From contig OY744517.1 in assembly GCA_963556195.1 (NCBI GenBank), positions 89,084,943-89,148,942 of the forward strand: a stretch of DNA of 64,000 nt, in the 5' to 3' direction. The translations under genes were made by a program, and so were the position numbers. The notes under the pieces were generated by a model. The model searched no databases, was not told the DNA's origin, and saw only the letters and a program-made list of their open reading frames with translations. Source of the DNA: Sepiola atlantica (taxonomy: Eukaryota; Mollusca; Cephalopoda; Sepiida; Sepiolidae). Positions 1 to 10,502 of the stretch are shown in pieces (positions within the stretch are counted from its first letter, which is position 1; each line of letters starts with the position of its first letter).

Positions 1-428
1 TTGGTCAGACACTGATCAAGGTCCTTAATAGTCTGCTGGATTGCGGCTGTATCCTACAGGCTTCTGTTGAAAGTAGTATCCAAGCTCTTAACAGTTTTTC
101 ACTTAGAGTGGGTATTGTTGCTCCGTGTGATCGTAACTCTGACTTTCTCCGCGACCTTTCCCTTCTTCAGTACTTTTGACCTCGACTTTGCCAGCTTGAG
201 ATTCATTTAGGTCCATATCATATTCTTAAGTCCTTTCAAAAGCAATCTACCTATTTTGGCTTATGTCGCTGTCACGATTAAGTCGTCCATATAAGCTCTT
301 ATCGGGGGCTGATGTGCTCCTGATTTGGACAGTGGGCCTCAGCATTCCACATCATCTGCGTTAACCAGCATGTTCATGGCCAACAAGAAGAGGGTAGCAG
401 ATAATGTACAACCGGTAATGATACCCTT
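1..428 (-). pseudogene. Decayed reverse transcriptase fragment
   Basis: On the minus strand, reading from about 428 down to about 250, one frame gives GIITGCTLSATLFLLAMNML, then a stretch ending PPIRAYMDD, then LIVTAT. The Y-M-D-D at 282-293 is the polymerase active-site box of reverse transcriptases, and the upstream G-x-x-x-G-C-T-L-S block is the preceding RT motif. One in-frame stop (TGA after VEC) and further stops beyond the YMDD box show it is not functional. From YMDD to position 1 the frame weakens, but pieces such as LAKSRSKVLKKGKV remain readable. The copy is cut by the window edge. The family resembles RT-like frames common in invertebrate genomes; the clade is not assigned. Confidence 0.75.
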
Positions 429-479
429 TTCCAGCTTCTATCATTCTGCTGCTGTTATTGCAGAGACTACTCTCTGCCG

Positions 480-948
480 GAAATCTTCATATAATTAAAT
501 CAGTTATTAAAATGATAGTATCTATAAGCAGACACCGCATTGAGAATAAAATGAAAAATTACATACGGTCGAACTCCCATGGTCTTCACTCGCGGCCAAC
601 ATATGCATCAACTTATAAATTCTCTAATTAGATGCCGTAAATAATTCTATCTTTAAGAAACAACCTACTAAAGCTAAAAGATAAGCATCTAATTTATTAA
701 AGATGCTCACCACATTAAAAAAAAACACTACACCGCATAACATGGCAATCGTACCTGCAATAAACGAAGATGTTTAATTTGTCAACATTTAGTGACGGAT
801 TTCAATTCACAGTTCAAAATACACGCATCCAAATACAACCGTCACACTTTACCGATGATAGTCCCAATGTTATATATTACATCTTTGGTGCAGGTTGACC
901 AAATAGTGGATGCAGAGGTGAGACAGAATTACCTTTTAGATTAAAATA
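480..948. other. Unassigned AT-rich stretch
   Basis: No open frame, RNA motif or repeat structure recognised between the reverse-transcriptase fragment and the 68-bp satellite. Confidence 0.5.
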
Positions 949-2515
949 AAATAACCAAAAGCTTACTATTAGACCAACACAGCCTAATCTCAAATAACAA
1001 AACATTTTAACTAATTAAATAACCAAAAGCTTACTATTAGACCAACACAGCCTAATCTCAAATAACAAAACATTTTAACTAATTAAATAACCAAAAGCTT
1101 ACTATTAGACCAACACAGCCTAATCTCAAATAACAAAACATTTTAACTAATTAAATAACCAAAAGCTTACTATTAGACCAACACAGCCTAATCTCAAATA
1201 ACAAAACATTTTAACTAATTAAATAACCAAAAGCTTACTATTAGACCAACACAGCCTAATCTCAAATAACAAAACATTTTAACTAATTAAATAACCAAAA
1301 GCTTACTATTAGACCAACACAGCCTAATCTCAAATAACAAAACATTTTAACTAATTAAATAACCAAAAGCTTACTAGTAGACCAACACAGCCTAATCTCA
1401 AATAACAAAACATTTTAACTAATTAAATAACCAAAAGCATACTATTAGACCAACACGGCCTAATCTCAAATAACAAAACATTTTAACTAATTAAATAACC
1501 AAAAGCTTACTAGTAGACCAACACAGCCTAATCTCAAATAACAAAACATTTTAACTAATTAAATAACCAAAAGCTTACTAGTAGACCAACACAGCCTAAT
1601 CTCAAATAACAAAACATTTTAACTAATTAAATAACCAAAAGCATACTATTAGACCAACACGGCCTAATCTCAAATAACAAAACATTTTAACTAATTAAAT
1701 AACCAAAAGCTTACTAGTAGACCAACACAGCCTAATCTCAAATAACAAAACATTTTAACTAATTAAATAACCAAAAGCTTACTATTAGACCAACACAGCC
1801 TAATCTCAAATAACAAAATATTTTAACTAATTAAATAACCAAAAGCTTACTATTAGACCAACACAGCCTAATCTCAAATAACAAAATATTTTAACTAATT
1901 AAATAACGAAAAGCTTACTATTAGACCAACACAGCCTAATCTCAAATAACAAAACATTTTAACTAATTAAATAACGAAAAGCTTACTATTAGACCAACAC
2001 AGCCTAATCTCAAATAACAAAACATTTTAACTAATTAAATAACCAAAAGCTTACTATTAGACCAACACAGCCTAATCTCAAATAACAAAACATTTTAACT
2101 AATTAAATAACGAAAAGCTTACTATTAGACCAACACAGCCTTATCTCAAATAACAAAACATTTTAACTAATTAAATAACCAAAAGCTTACTATTAGACCA
2201 ACACAGCCTAATCTCAAATAACAAAATATTTTAACTAATTAAATAACCAAAAGCTTACTATTAGACCAACACAGCCTAATCTCAAATAACAAAACATTTT
2301 AACTAATTAAATAACCAAAAGCTTACTATTAGACCAACACAGCCTAATCTCAAATAACAAAACATTTTAACTAATTAAATAACCAAAAGCTTACTATTAG
2401 ACCAACACAGCCTAATCTCAAATAACAAAACATTTTAACTAATTAAATAACCAAAAGCTTACTATTAGACCAACACAGCTAATCTCAAATAACAAAACAT
2501 TTTAACTAATTAAAC
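949..2515. repeat. 68-bp satellite array, about 23 copies
   Basis: The landmark AAAAGCTTACTATTAG recurs every 68 bp (961, 1029, 1097 and so on) to about 2515. Copies are nearly identical. The few differences mark sub-types: TTACTAGTAG instead of TTACTATTAG; GCATAC with ACACGG; AAAATATT instead of AAACATT; and ATAACGAAAAG instead of ATAACCAAAAG. The unit is not a multiple of three and carries no open frame. The last unit has lost one base (ACACAGCTAATC). Confidence 0.97.
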
Positions 2516-3349
2516 AGACCATATACTAGATTTAGGGTTCGTCTCGCGAAGAAAATCAGAATGACGAACGTAATTCATCTGGCCAAATCTGACTGTAATA
2601 GAATAATCAAACGGGGTCAGAATTCCTCACGAAATAAACGATGGTCTCACAACTAAATACATCTGCAGTTTCATTTACTGGAAACACAGGAACAAAATGA
2701 AGGTTGTACAATGGGTTCAGTGAATGTAGACAAGACGAAATAACTTAATTCTGGAATCCCTCGATTTCTCTACCGGGCCGACGGTAGAGAATGCAGGATC
2801 ACGACATTTCTGTTAGAGAATCAGGTTGAGACTGAATAGTTTCGCGCCAAGATAATTCAACGCGCATGACCACCGCTGAGCCCAGGTGAACTGTTTGTTT
2901 GTACGGTGAACAGGCGATGGTTGGATAATCGTCATGCCGAATCACAACTCGCTGCCGGCCATGCAGACCGACAGAAAATCGGTCACTCGTGTAACTGCTA
3001 CTGTAACATTAAATCAATTGTAAGACATCAAAGCCCCGTATATATGCACGCAAACAAAAAGGAACTCAATGTATGTTCAAACTAAACATGCGCAAATCAT
3101 GCCTGAACTCCGATGTCGGTAATTTTAATATGCGTAAGTTTTTTACAGACTGGAGATGATTTCGTTTTGAAATGAAACTTTGTTGGCTGAAGGAATCGTT
3201 TCCTTTTACTGGCAATTCACGATGAGATCAAAGTGCGCGTCTGGTGACTTAAAAAAGGGCAACGGTTGTATTGCCAGTCGGTGGAGAGATTTTGCAGAGA
3301 GACGAAGCTGAAAATGTCCAATTTTTCATAAGTCGTTCATATTCATTCA
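2516..3349. other. Unique-looking DNA with no recognised gene
   Basis: Moderately GC-balanced sequence with CpGs and no low complexity. No open frame above about 60 codons and no recognised RNA or repeat. It could hold regulatory DNA, but nothing specific is visible. Confidence 0.4.
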
Positions 3350-3850
3350 AGAGAGAAAAGTGTTGATATGGCTGTGTGTCACGTGGTCGGCGTGGAAAGG
3401 ATGCTATGAAAAGTCACACATTTTGAAGCGTTGGGTGGGTGGCAATACTAACGAAGATATTTTTTTTATGAAATATTTAGAAAACCTTGCACAACGCAGA
3501 TTATTTGTTTTTAAAAATAAATTATTTATTCATCTTAAAAACATTTATTTTTAATGAACTTGAGTACTTTCGCCGACCACGTGACACACAGCCATATCAA
3601 CATTTTTCTCTCTTCGTCATAACACCTAGACGAATTTCAACTTGGCCACGAGAATGTCTCAACCAAGAGGAAAAAAGAAAAAAAGAAAAAGAAGAAATAT
3701 TCTTCTGAAGATGGTAGATTTACCGAAAGTACTCAAGTTCATAAAAAAAAATGTTTTTAAGATGAATAAATAATTTATTTTTAAAAACAAATAATCTGCG
3801 TTGTGCAAGGTTTTCTAAATATTTTATAAAAAAAAATATCTTCGTTAGTA
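3350..3850. repeat. Two interleaved inverted repeats
   Basis: Inverted pair A: 3350-3392 (GTTGATATGGCTGTGTGTCA...) is the reverse complement of 3571-3614. Inverted pair B: 3447-3571 is the reverse complement of about 3726-3850, ending at the ACTAACGAAGATAT motif. The order is A-B-A'-B', so the two hairpins overlap and cannot both form as simple nested stems. The arrangement fits duplication and inversion of a foldback element. A (TA)n run follows at 3849-3868. Confidence 0.85.
3701..3745 (+). ncRNA. Possible decayed hammerhead-like motif
   Basis: CTGAAGA (3705-3711), then T and the hairpin GGTA-GATT-TACC, GAA, the palindrome AGTACT, C, and AAG, which can pair with the CTT before the core. 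The order is that of a type-I hammerhead, but the six-base stem III cannot close in cis and an extra base follows the core. The same CTGAAGA...GAAAGTACT layout recurs at 26748, which is the main reason to list it. Confidence 0.3.
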
Positions 3851-4001
3851 TATATATATATATATATTAGAAAAAAATCTGACCCGTTCAGTCACTCATT
3901 GAGATCGAATTAGATTCTTTGAATCAGGAAGAAGTGAATTCGTACAAGCAGTTAAATATGAAGACAAAATCAAAAATTAGTGTTTTTCTGCTAGTTCTAT
4001 C

Positions 4002-4004
<3 letters not shown>

Positions 4005-4068
<64 letters not shown>

Positions 4069-4335
4069 TCTCTTTCTCTCCCTCTCTCTTTCTCTCCCTC
4101 TCTCTTTCTCTCTCTCTCTCCCTCTCTTTTTCTCTCTCTCTCCCTCTCTTTTTCTCTCTCTCTTTCTCTCCCTCTCTTTTTCTCTCTCTCTTTCTCTCCC
4201 TCTCTTTTTCTCTCTCTCTCTTTCTCTTTCTCTCCCTCTCTTTCTCTCCCTCCCTCTCTTTCTCTCCCTCTCTTTCTCTCCCTCTCTTTTTCTCTCCGTC
4301 CCTCCCTCTCTCTCTCTCTCTCTCTCTTTCCCTTT
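4005..4335. repeat. (CT)n polypyrimidine tract
   Basis: Pure (TC)n for about 60 bp, then imperfect CTCTCTTTCTCTCCCTCTCT blocks to about 4335. Strict purine/pyrimidine strand separation over more than 300 bp is a candidate for triplex (H-DNA) formation. The serine/leucine open frame across it is an artefact. Confidence 0.95.
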
Positions 4336-4670
4336 CAGCTATGGGTTAAATACATTTACTACTTATGCTGTTATTTCCTTTTGTTTATAATGGATTATTC
4401 CAATCTTCTTGCTCTTTTTTTGTTATTATAGTTAACAGAAAGAGGAAGATAAGGGGGCGTGATACAATCTGTATAAAACAGTGTAAAGTACAGTGAGAGA
4501 GGGTGAGGTTGATAGATGGAATATCAATAAGAGATTGGTTACTTGGTGAATTAATTAGAAATTACACTAGTAACAGTACAATTACAATGCATTATTTTTT
4601 CAAACATAACTAAATTCCAAAGCCAAAGAATATATTAGCATCTAGTTTATGTGCTTATATATATATATAT

Positions 4671-4735
4671 ATAATTTTAGCCTGACGATTTCCTCCGGGG
4701 ATGAAACGCGGAAGCCTCTGTGTAGCTTAATTGAC
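4671..4735 (+). ncRNA. Type-I hammerhead-ribozyme-like motif (copy 1)
   Basis: Core CTGACGA at 4682-4688; stem II at 4689-4702 (TTCC paired with GGGA, loop TCCG, one T-T mismatch at the base); GAA at 4703-4705; stem III at 4706-4723 (ACGCGG paired with CTGTGT, including G-T wobbles, loop AAGCCT); predicted cleavage base A4724; then GCTTAA, pairing partly with the TTTTAGC before the core as stem I. A (TA)n tract ends within about 10 bp upstream. Hammerheads are self-cleaving RNAs with a CUGANGA...GAA core, known in Penelope-like elements and retrozymes. Activity here is inferred. Confidence 0.6.
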
Positions 4736-4762
4736 ATAAATATATTTTCATAAATTACTTTA

Positions 4763-4786
4763 TATATATATATATATATATATATA
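4763..4786. repeat. (TA)n microsatellite
   Basis: Uninterrupted TA dinucleotide run. It directly precedes the U2-headed SINE at 4799. Confidence 0.95.
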
Positions 4787-4798
4787 ATGTATATATGG

Positions 4799-5112
4799 AT
4801 TTATCTTCCTCCCACAGCGGTCAGATGTGACACAAGGTCGGGAAAGTGAGATTTGAAAAGCCAGCGCCCGAGAAGATGAGCACTCTGGCCTACAAAAAAT
4901 GCCTGGGCAGCCCCGTCGGCATTCCCCGGTAGGGGCGCCTCAGGCAGTAAGCAATAAACTTACTCCCCCCCCCCCCCCAAAGAGGGGAGGCAAAGCCTGG
5001 ACCTCCTAGAACTGCACAGGACAAACTCACAGACCGGCGTCATCAAAACTCGAAGGCCAAGACGGTACCGGTCTGGTAGCATCCACCGGAACAGATACTA
5101 CACTGTAATCTT

Positions 5113-5116
<4 letters not shown>
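4799..5116 (-). repeat. U2-snRNA-headed SINE, long type
   Basis: On the minus strand the element starts near 5116 with GCCAAGATTACAGTGTAGTA and TCTGTTC, close to the 5' region of U2 snRNA (GGCUAAGAUCAAGUGUAGUA, UCUGUUC), which is the branch-point-recognition end. A GC-rich body follows, with GGAGGTCCAGGCTTTGCCTC, an AGTAAGTTTATTGCTTACTG hairpin, CCCTACCGGGGAATGCCGAC, and an end reading CCTTGTGTCACATCT. Closely matching copies lie at 44855-45176 and 60228-60540. The extreme head is cut by the (TA)n tract at 5117. A poly-C run interrupts the body near 4966. Confidence 0.8.

Positions 5117-5158
<42 letters not shown>
5116..5158. repeat. (TA)n microsatellite
   Basis: About 21 TA units abutting the U2-derived head of the SINE at 4799-5116. 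Confidence 0.95.
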
Positions 5159-5159
<1 letters not shown>

Positions 5160-5734
5160 GGTCCTCTCACAAGCTCGCGAGTAAAAAAACAAAAACTGCC
5201 GGACGAATCCATTTCGAGTATTAAAGGGAATTCCGAAAGCAAGTAACAAGTCAGACAACCCCCGCGCTTTATATCTATTTCCATAAGACGTTTTGTTTCT
5301 TTTTTCTGCTTTCTATACCGATTTATACGTTTTTCTTTCCTATTTTTTTTTTTAACTTTACAGTTTTCTTTTTTTTTTTAACTTCAGCGATTCACGTGTT
5401 ATTTTATATGAATATAAATATTAGTGCGAACACTGGCGAAGGGTATTTTTTCGTCATTTTTACCGAAGGGTGTACACTCGTAATTAATAGTTACTTTTTT
5501 TACCATTTTAAAATCAAATGGATTTTTTTTATGTCAAATAAAAATTGAAGATTGCTATCGACACGAAACAACAGATGACTGATATTTTTTACAGAAATGA
5601 CAACTCTAAATAAGGGGTAAAAAAAAGTTGCCACTGGACATAGATGACCGTCGCAAAAACACTCCTGTATATTTCTTTTAAAATCAAGTAAAATATGAAC
5701 TAAACAAAAAAAAACGCGAAGAAACAAAGGTTCT

Positions 5735-5785
5735 TGACCTTCGAACTGGGATCAAAGAATAGTATCTGTTTCGTCTTTAGTCTCT
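5735..5785 (+). repeat. U2-headed SINE, head fragment
   Basis: TTGACCTTCGAACTGGGATC and AAAGAATAGTATCTGTTTCG match the head seen at 45138-45176 with several substitutions. It runs into the oppositely oriented SINE that follows. Confidence 0.6.
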
Positions 5786-5998
5786 ATTTACTTGACTCAC
5801 AACGAGGAAAGAGTTAGCCATGTTCGGTTTTTAATGTAGGTGTGGAGGGGGGGATATTCAGCTCTAAAGGAAACTCTGGATTGGGGCAAAAATTAAAATT
5901 TCCTCAGTCTAGAAGGAGTTCTCCTTTACTGACCGAGGACAGAAAAGATGAAGTGTAGTATTAGAACAAATATTACACTTTGCTCGTAGACAAAAAAA
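5780..5998 (-). repeat. U2-headed SINE, short type
   Basis: On the minus strand: a mutated head (CTACGAGCAAAGTGTAATAT, TTGTTC), then TCTGTCCTCGGTCAGTAAAG, an A/T-rich middle with TTTTGCCCCAATCCAGAGT, and an end at GTCAAGTAAATAG. This is the same order as the copies at 9295, 14362 and 27365. The head and the terminal CAAGTAAATAG define the family. Confidence 0.7.
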
Positions 5999-6034
5999 AG
6001 AGGAGTACCATATTTTTACAGAATTGGACATCCT

Positions 6035-6095
6035 TTATGTTTAAAACTGACCTTGTGTCTAACTTTGTCAGCGCGAGGAGACAAGTAAATAGGGG
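6035..6095 (+). repeat. U2-headed SINE, tail fragment
   Basis: TTTAAAACTGACCTTGTGTC, TAACTTTGTCAG and GAGGAGACAAGTAAATAG match the tails of the copies at 9295-9470 and 14362-14575. Confidence 0.6.
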
Positions 6096-6261
6096 CACAG
6101 TGACATATACGCACGATATACACAACACCGGGGCGCATATCCTCAGTTTTCAACTTTTTTTTTTTCTTATTTTCTATTTAGAGAAGCTTGCTTAAAAATC
6201 AGGCGAACAATTCCTCTAAATCATCAACTGCCGGACATATATATATATATCCGACACTAAG

Positions 6262-6263
<2 letters not shown>

Positions 6264-6338
<75 letters not shown>
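6264..6338. repeat. (TG)n(TA)n compound microsatellite
   Basis: About 19 TG units followed by about 17 TA units. Alternating purine-pyrimidine DNA is prone to Z-DNA (TG) and cruciform (TA) forms. Confidence 0.97.
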
Positions 6339-6340
<2 letters not shown>

Positions 6341-6490
6341 TTATGAAAATATATTTATTAAGCTAGACAGAGAATCCCGGGATGGAAACTTCAGGCTAAA
6401 ATGCATTTTAGCCGGAAGATTCTTCCCCGGAGATGAAACGCGGGAGCCTTCGTGTAGCTTAGTTGCCATAAATATAGTTTCATAGCTTAC
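6339..6490 (+). ncRNA. Hammerhead-like motif (copy 2) inside an inverted repeat
   Basis: Core CGGAAGA at 6413-6419 (one base off CUGANGA); stem II at 6420-6434 (TCTTC paired with GGAGA, loop CCC, T-T at the base); GAA at 6435-6437; stem III at 6438-6455 (ACGCGG paired with TCGTGT, loop GAGCCT); cleavage base A6456; stem I GCTTA with TTAGC. Compared with copy 1 at 4682, stem II and stem III bases change on both sides while pairing is kept. The flanks 6342-6365 and 6454-6485 (AAATATA...TTTCATA) are inverted copies of each other. The T-to-G core change suggests this copy is inactive. Confidence 0.5.
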
Positions 6491-6699
6491 TACCTAGCTC
6501 TACTTACGTATCGAGCACTGTTGAAGTAAATACTGAAAATGAATACATCAAAAATTATATCTCCTTATAAAATGTTATGTGGATACATGAAATAGTAATA
6601 TATATATATATCAAATCCATTAATTTTATACAGAAAAAACTAATCCATATGAAACTGGCAATATACAATACCACATTAATACGCAGAGAAATACAGGCC

Positions 6700-8170
6700 T
6701 TTTATACAATAGGTCACGCATTCTCAGTGTTGTCTTTTTTTAGGGGTCAGTTTTTACCGGTTTTTTTTTTGTGTGTGTGTTTTTTTTTTAATATTTTGTT
6801 GTCGTTTTTAGGGAAGATGCGGGCATTCCCTTTAAATAATCAAACCGAGAGTGTCCGTCGCGACGGTGCACATCCCTATGATGGCAAATGCTTCGTCTTC
6901 TTTCTCCGAAAGAAGACCCTTTTCCACGTTATTGTCACTTCCGTCCTCGCTCTCCCTCGCTCTCCCTCGCTCTCCCTCTGTCGAGTAGTGTTGCTCGCTC
7001 GCTTTGCGCTCTTTCTCTCGCTCTGGTATCGTACAATAAATAACAGACCATGAGCCGTGCTAAAAGAAGCAGCAGCATCGCCAACAACAACAACAACATC
7101 ACACAGAGAGGACACGCAGCAGTCACACAGCTCTCTCCCTTTCTCCCTCTCTCCTTTGCCTCTTCTTACTCTTCCCAAAACACGCACCTTACGCCCAGAA
7201 ACAAAAAGAATATACATATCTATATAATAATAATAATAATAATAGTAATATATGAGTGCGCGCGTCTATACGCAAAATTGTTAAAACTGTTCCCTTCATC
7301 TGACAATTTTGTTTCTTTCTTTGTGTTCTTCTTTAGTAATTAATTTGTTAATTTATTTAAGATCACATAGATTTTTAAAAAAAAAAAATTATCTTCATCC
7401 TTCATCAGTTGTCTTTTTTTTTTTGTCCCCCCCCCCCCTCCCTCCTGCATCACATCACGAACTATTTCCCTTTTCCCGCAGTTTAGAACCAAACCATCGC
7501 CGTTGCTTTCTCTTGGTGGATACTTATAATTATTATTATTTATTTTGAAAGCGAGAGTCAACCTTTCTCCGCATCCTTTCTCTCCTCTCCCTCTCTTTAA
7601 TCGGTCCCTAAACTCCACGGTAGCATCATAACCGCAACTCACATCTCGCCCCGCGCAACGCCTGAAACACATAAGCAATAATCAGGGGCTCTCCGCGCAA
7701 ACAACAGTCTTTCTACATCTTCATCTCCATCTCTCTCTCCGCCCCTCTCTTCCCTCTCACTTACTCTCTTTTCTTTTCTGTCACTCTCCATCCTAGCCTC
7801 CCATCGACGTGCCCTACCGTCGTGCTGAGTTCCGAGTTGCAATAATTCTTGTCTTTACTTTTTTTTTTTTTTTTTTAAATGATTTTTTTTTTTCCCCTCA
7901 GGATATTTACGTTTACCTCGGAGGAGCATATTACAGAGTTTTGATATTATTTTTGGCTCATGAAATTGAAATATATATATATATAAATATAGATATATAT
8001 ACAACATCATTCCTTCCACGGATTATTTACGAAAAAAAGAAACAATTTAATAAAAAATAAAATTTTAAAAAAATAAAAAAATTACAAAAACGCGTGGATT
8101 AAAAGATTCTCTTAACAGAGGTGTATGTTCTCCCAAATTTTACGGGTCGGTCTGTGGCAGAACTCTAGCC
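6700..8170 (+). promoter_or_regulatory. Putative promoter and 5' UTR region
   Basis: Pyrimidine-rich on the plus strand (CTCTCCCTCG repeats near 6948-6978, long T and C runs), with clusters of CpG (GTCCGTCGCGACGGTGCA near 6855; CGCGCAACGCC near 7652) that stand out from the surroundings. It leads into the candidate first coding exon at 8171. There is no clear TATA box that can be told apart from background AT content. The call rests on position and composition only. Confidence 0.3.
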
Positions 8171-8468
8171 ATGCATGTCCCTGTAAACAGCAAGATACCC
8201 AGACTAAAAGAAAGTAACAGCGATGGTGGTACCCTGATGATGGATTATACCCATATTAATAGTAAAAATGCCAGGAATTATCTTGGTCAACGAAGGGACA
8301 CCAAAACTATAGAGGAGGATGACGAATGCAATACGATTACCACTGGACCTTTTTACCGGCTCCTAACTATCCTTCACACAAAAACACCCCGACGGACAAT
8401 GCTTGGAAATTTAAATACATTTTGGACATTAACCTTGTTGGCTATCCATTTGGTCAGCTTTACTTCAG
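8171..8468 (+). CDS. Candidate first coding exon of a secreted or membrane protein
   Basis: An open frame from ATG 8171 (context AGCC-ATG) runs 99 codons to a consensus splice donor, CAG|GTAAGT, at 8468-8474, ending in phase 1. An in-frame ATG at 8399 (GGACA-ATG) would give MLGNLNTFWTLTLLAIHLVS followed by FTSG, a good signal peptide: short polar start, hydrophobic core, small residues before the junction. Either start is possible; with the upstream one the hydrophobic stretch (residues about 80-98) would be a signal anchor. The sequence is free of low complexity. The gene family is not recognised. The next exon is not identified, so the downstream tens of kilobases may be intron. Confidence 0.45.
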
Positions 8469-9224
8469 GTAAGTGAAATTTAAATATTCTTATTCCGTTA
8501 GAGATTAAAATAAAAAAGTTTGGATTATAATAGTAACAATTATTATTACTATCCACGACAATCTCCGAACGGAAGCAAATATATAACCGTCTGCATAAAG
8601 GGTGGGTTGATAATTAAAAAGAAAAATAATAAGGATGGTCGTTTGGTTGTATACAACCTTTTTTCTTGTTTTAATTCATTATAGCCTTTTTTTTACAGCT
8701 TTTAATTTATTAACGAATCCGATGCAACAACAAAAAAAAAATGGACCACGAAACAAAAAAGGAAGGAAAGATAGACTGTCTGCCAACGATTCTTTCTCTC
8801 GCGCGGACACAAGTAGTCACAACACGCTTTTGAAGAGCATGCGATTTCCCATGCCTCCTTCGTTTTACCAAAACGTGGTATTGAATTCTTCCTGTATATA
8901 TTTCAAGACTTCACGTCGAAAAGGGTAGTAAAATTAGTTTCCTTGTGCGTCTGCTGGCTTCCCCTCGCGTCTGTCGCTTTCTATCTAGCTGTATGTTTGT
9001 CTGTCAGTCTGTCAGTCCAAAGAACAATTGTAGCTGTCAATCATCAGCTCAGCCGAGTTGTGTGTTCGCCTAACTAATCTCTTTCGTTCTCAGTTTGCCA
9101 TCTTAAAGGAACTGAAAAATAACTTTGTCTTTGTCCGTTCATTTATTTGGCGCTTTCGACTCTCTTTTCACTCAGTGCTTCAATCTCGGAATATATCTAA
9201 TTACCCTGACGACAGACTATATGT

Positions 9225-9470
9225 TCGGCTAGGTTGACTATGCCATGGTGGGGAGGCGAGTAAATAGACACTGTCTGTCCGGCTTTCGGGGTAGTGTCAA
9301 AGTGTAGTATCTTTTCTGTCCTCAGTCAAAGAGACATTCCACCTAGACTGGGGCAATATTTAGTTTTGCCTCAATCCAGAGTACACCTTTTGGGGAGCTC
9401 GGTTTTCCTCAGATTAAAAACCGACTTATTGTCTAACTTTTTTTCGTGGGGAGGCAAGTAAATAGAAAAT
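9225..9470 (+). repeat. Tandem U2-headed SINE remnants, short type
   Basis: A tail remnant (GGGAGGCGAGTAAATAG, about 9250-9266) is followed by a fuller copy: partial head TCAAAGTGTAGTATCT near 9298, CTGTCCTCAGTCAAAGAG, TTTTGCCTCAATCCAGAGT, a weak CGACTTATTGTCTAAC, and the end GGGGAGGCAAGTAAATAG at about 9449-9466. The order agrees with the copy at 14362-14575. Confidence 0.7.
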
Positions 9471-9529
9471 GTATCAATTGAATGAATTTGTTCTTCTATC
9501 TGTACAAATATTTATTTAAGCACTCTCTT

Positions 9530-9536
<7 letters not shown>

Positions 9537-9577
<41 letters not shown>
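9537..9577. repeat. (TA)n microsatellite
   Basis: About 20 TA units, ending 11 bp before the hammerhead-like core at 9588. Confidence 0.95.
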
Positions 9578-9582
<5 letters not shown>

Positions 9583-9630
9583 CAATTCTGACGATCGGGC
9601 GTACCGTGAAACTGCAGTAAAATTTCACGA
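9578..9630 (+). ncRNA. Type-I hammerhead-ribozyme-like motif (copy 3)
   Basis: Core CTGACGA at 9588-9594; stem II at 9595-9607 (CGG paired with CCG, loop GCGTA, T-T at the base); GAA at 9608-9610; stem III is the palindrome ACTGCAGT at 9611-9618; predicted cleavage base A9619; stem I AAATT against AATT with a mismatch. All conserved core positions are present. The stem sequences differ completely from copies 1 and 2 while the architecture is the same. Confidence 0.6.
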
Positions 9631-9872
9631 TAAGCCCCTTTTAATTTTTAATAATATATATCCTCTCTGTTCTCACTCCTTACTTTATGCCAACTGCTTA
9701 TATTTTAATAATGTGGAGTTAAAATACATCCTAATTCCGAGGAAGTCTTTCGATGAATAAAGACGAGATATTAGTACTGATCATCAGTTGATGATTTTAT
9801 TGTTTTGTGCGCTTATTCAGTTTCTCCATCAATTTTTCAACATTTTATCGAATTTCATCCAAATTATTTTCG

Positions 9873-9876
<4 letters not shown>

Positions 9877-9958
<82 letters not shown>

Positions 9959-10049
9959 TTATATATATATATATATACACATACACATTTACATATATAT
10001 ATATATATATATATACATTTATATATATATATATATACACATACACATT

Positions 10050-10085
<36 letters not shown>

Positions 10086-10167
10086 CACATTTATATATAT
10101 ATATATATATACACATTTATATATATACATACACATTTTATATATATATATATACATATACATACAC

Positions 10168-10207
<40 letters not shown>

Positions 10208-10332
10208 CATATACATACACACATTTTTTTATATATACATACACATTTATATATATATATATATTATACATTATATACATATACATACACAAATTTTTAT
10301 ATATATACACACACACATTTATACATATATAT
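9877..10332. repeat. Long (TA)n mosaic with ACACATTTATA blocks
   Basis: About 455 bp of TA runs interrupted by repeats of ATACACATACACATTTACAT and ATACATTTATAT. Blocks 9956-10016 and 10016-10076 are near-exact duplicates (period about 60), a higher-order expansion inside the microsatellite. All open frames across it on both strands are artefacts. Confidence 0.95.
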
Positions 10333-10500
10333 CAGGGCCGCCGGGACATTTATAAAGGGGGGGTCTCCTAAAAAGTGGGGGGGGGGGGCTGGTTAAACAC
10401 ATGCATATCAACTTAATTATTGATGACCCTAAAGTGTGGGGGGGGGCAAGTCAAAAACTCGGAGGGCTTGAGCCCCCCTCCCTCCCCGGTGCCGCTGTCC
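10333..10500. repeat. GC-rich element inserted within (TA)n
   Basis: Starts CAGGGCCGCCGGGACATTTA and ends CCCGGTGCCGCTGTCC, so its ends are an imperfect inverted repeat (CAGGGCCGCCGGG against CCCGGTGCCGCTG). It contains poly-G runs (near 10375-10390 and 10438-10447) and a GGAGGGCTTGAGCCCCCCTC palindrome. (TA)n lies on both sides, as expected for insertion of a TIR element into a TA tract. Family unknown. Confidence 0.6.

Positions 10501-10502
<2 letters not shown>

Noticed and set aside
949..2515. CRISPR array
   Set aside because: Units are contiguous 68-bp copies without unique spacers, and the DNA is eukaryotic: a satellite.
3919..4431. 170-codon Ser/Leu-rich open frame
   Set aside because: It lies mostly within the (CT)n tract; composition is a by-product of the dinucleotide repeat.
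8635..8928. 97-codon frame starting MVVWLYTTFF
   Set aside because: It lies just inside the putative intron, has poly-A-derived lysines and no splice or homology support.
9805..10396. Long open frames of alternating Tyr-Ile across the (TA)n mosaic, both strands
   Set aside because: They are translations of microsatellite DNA and have no non-repetitive coding content.
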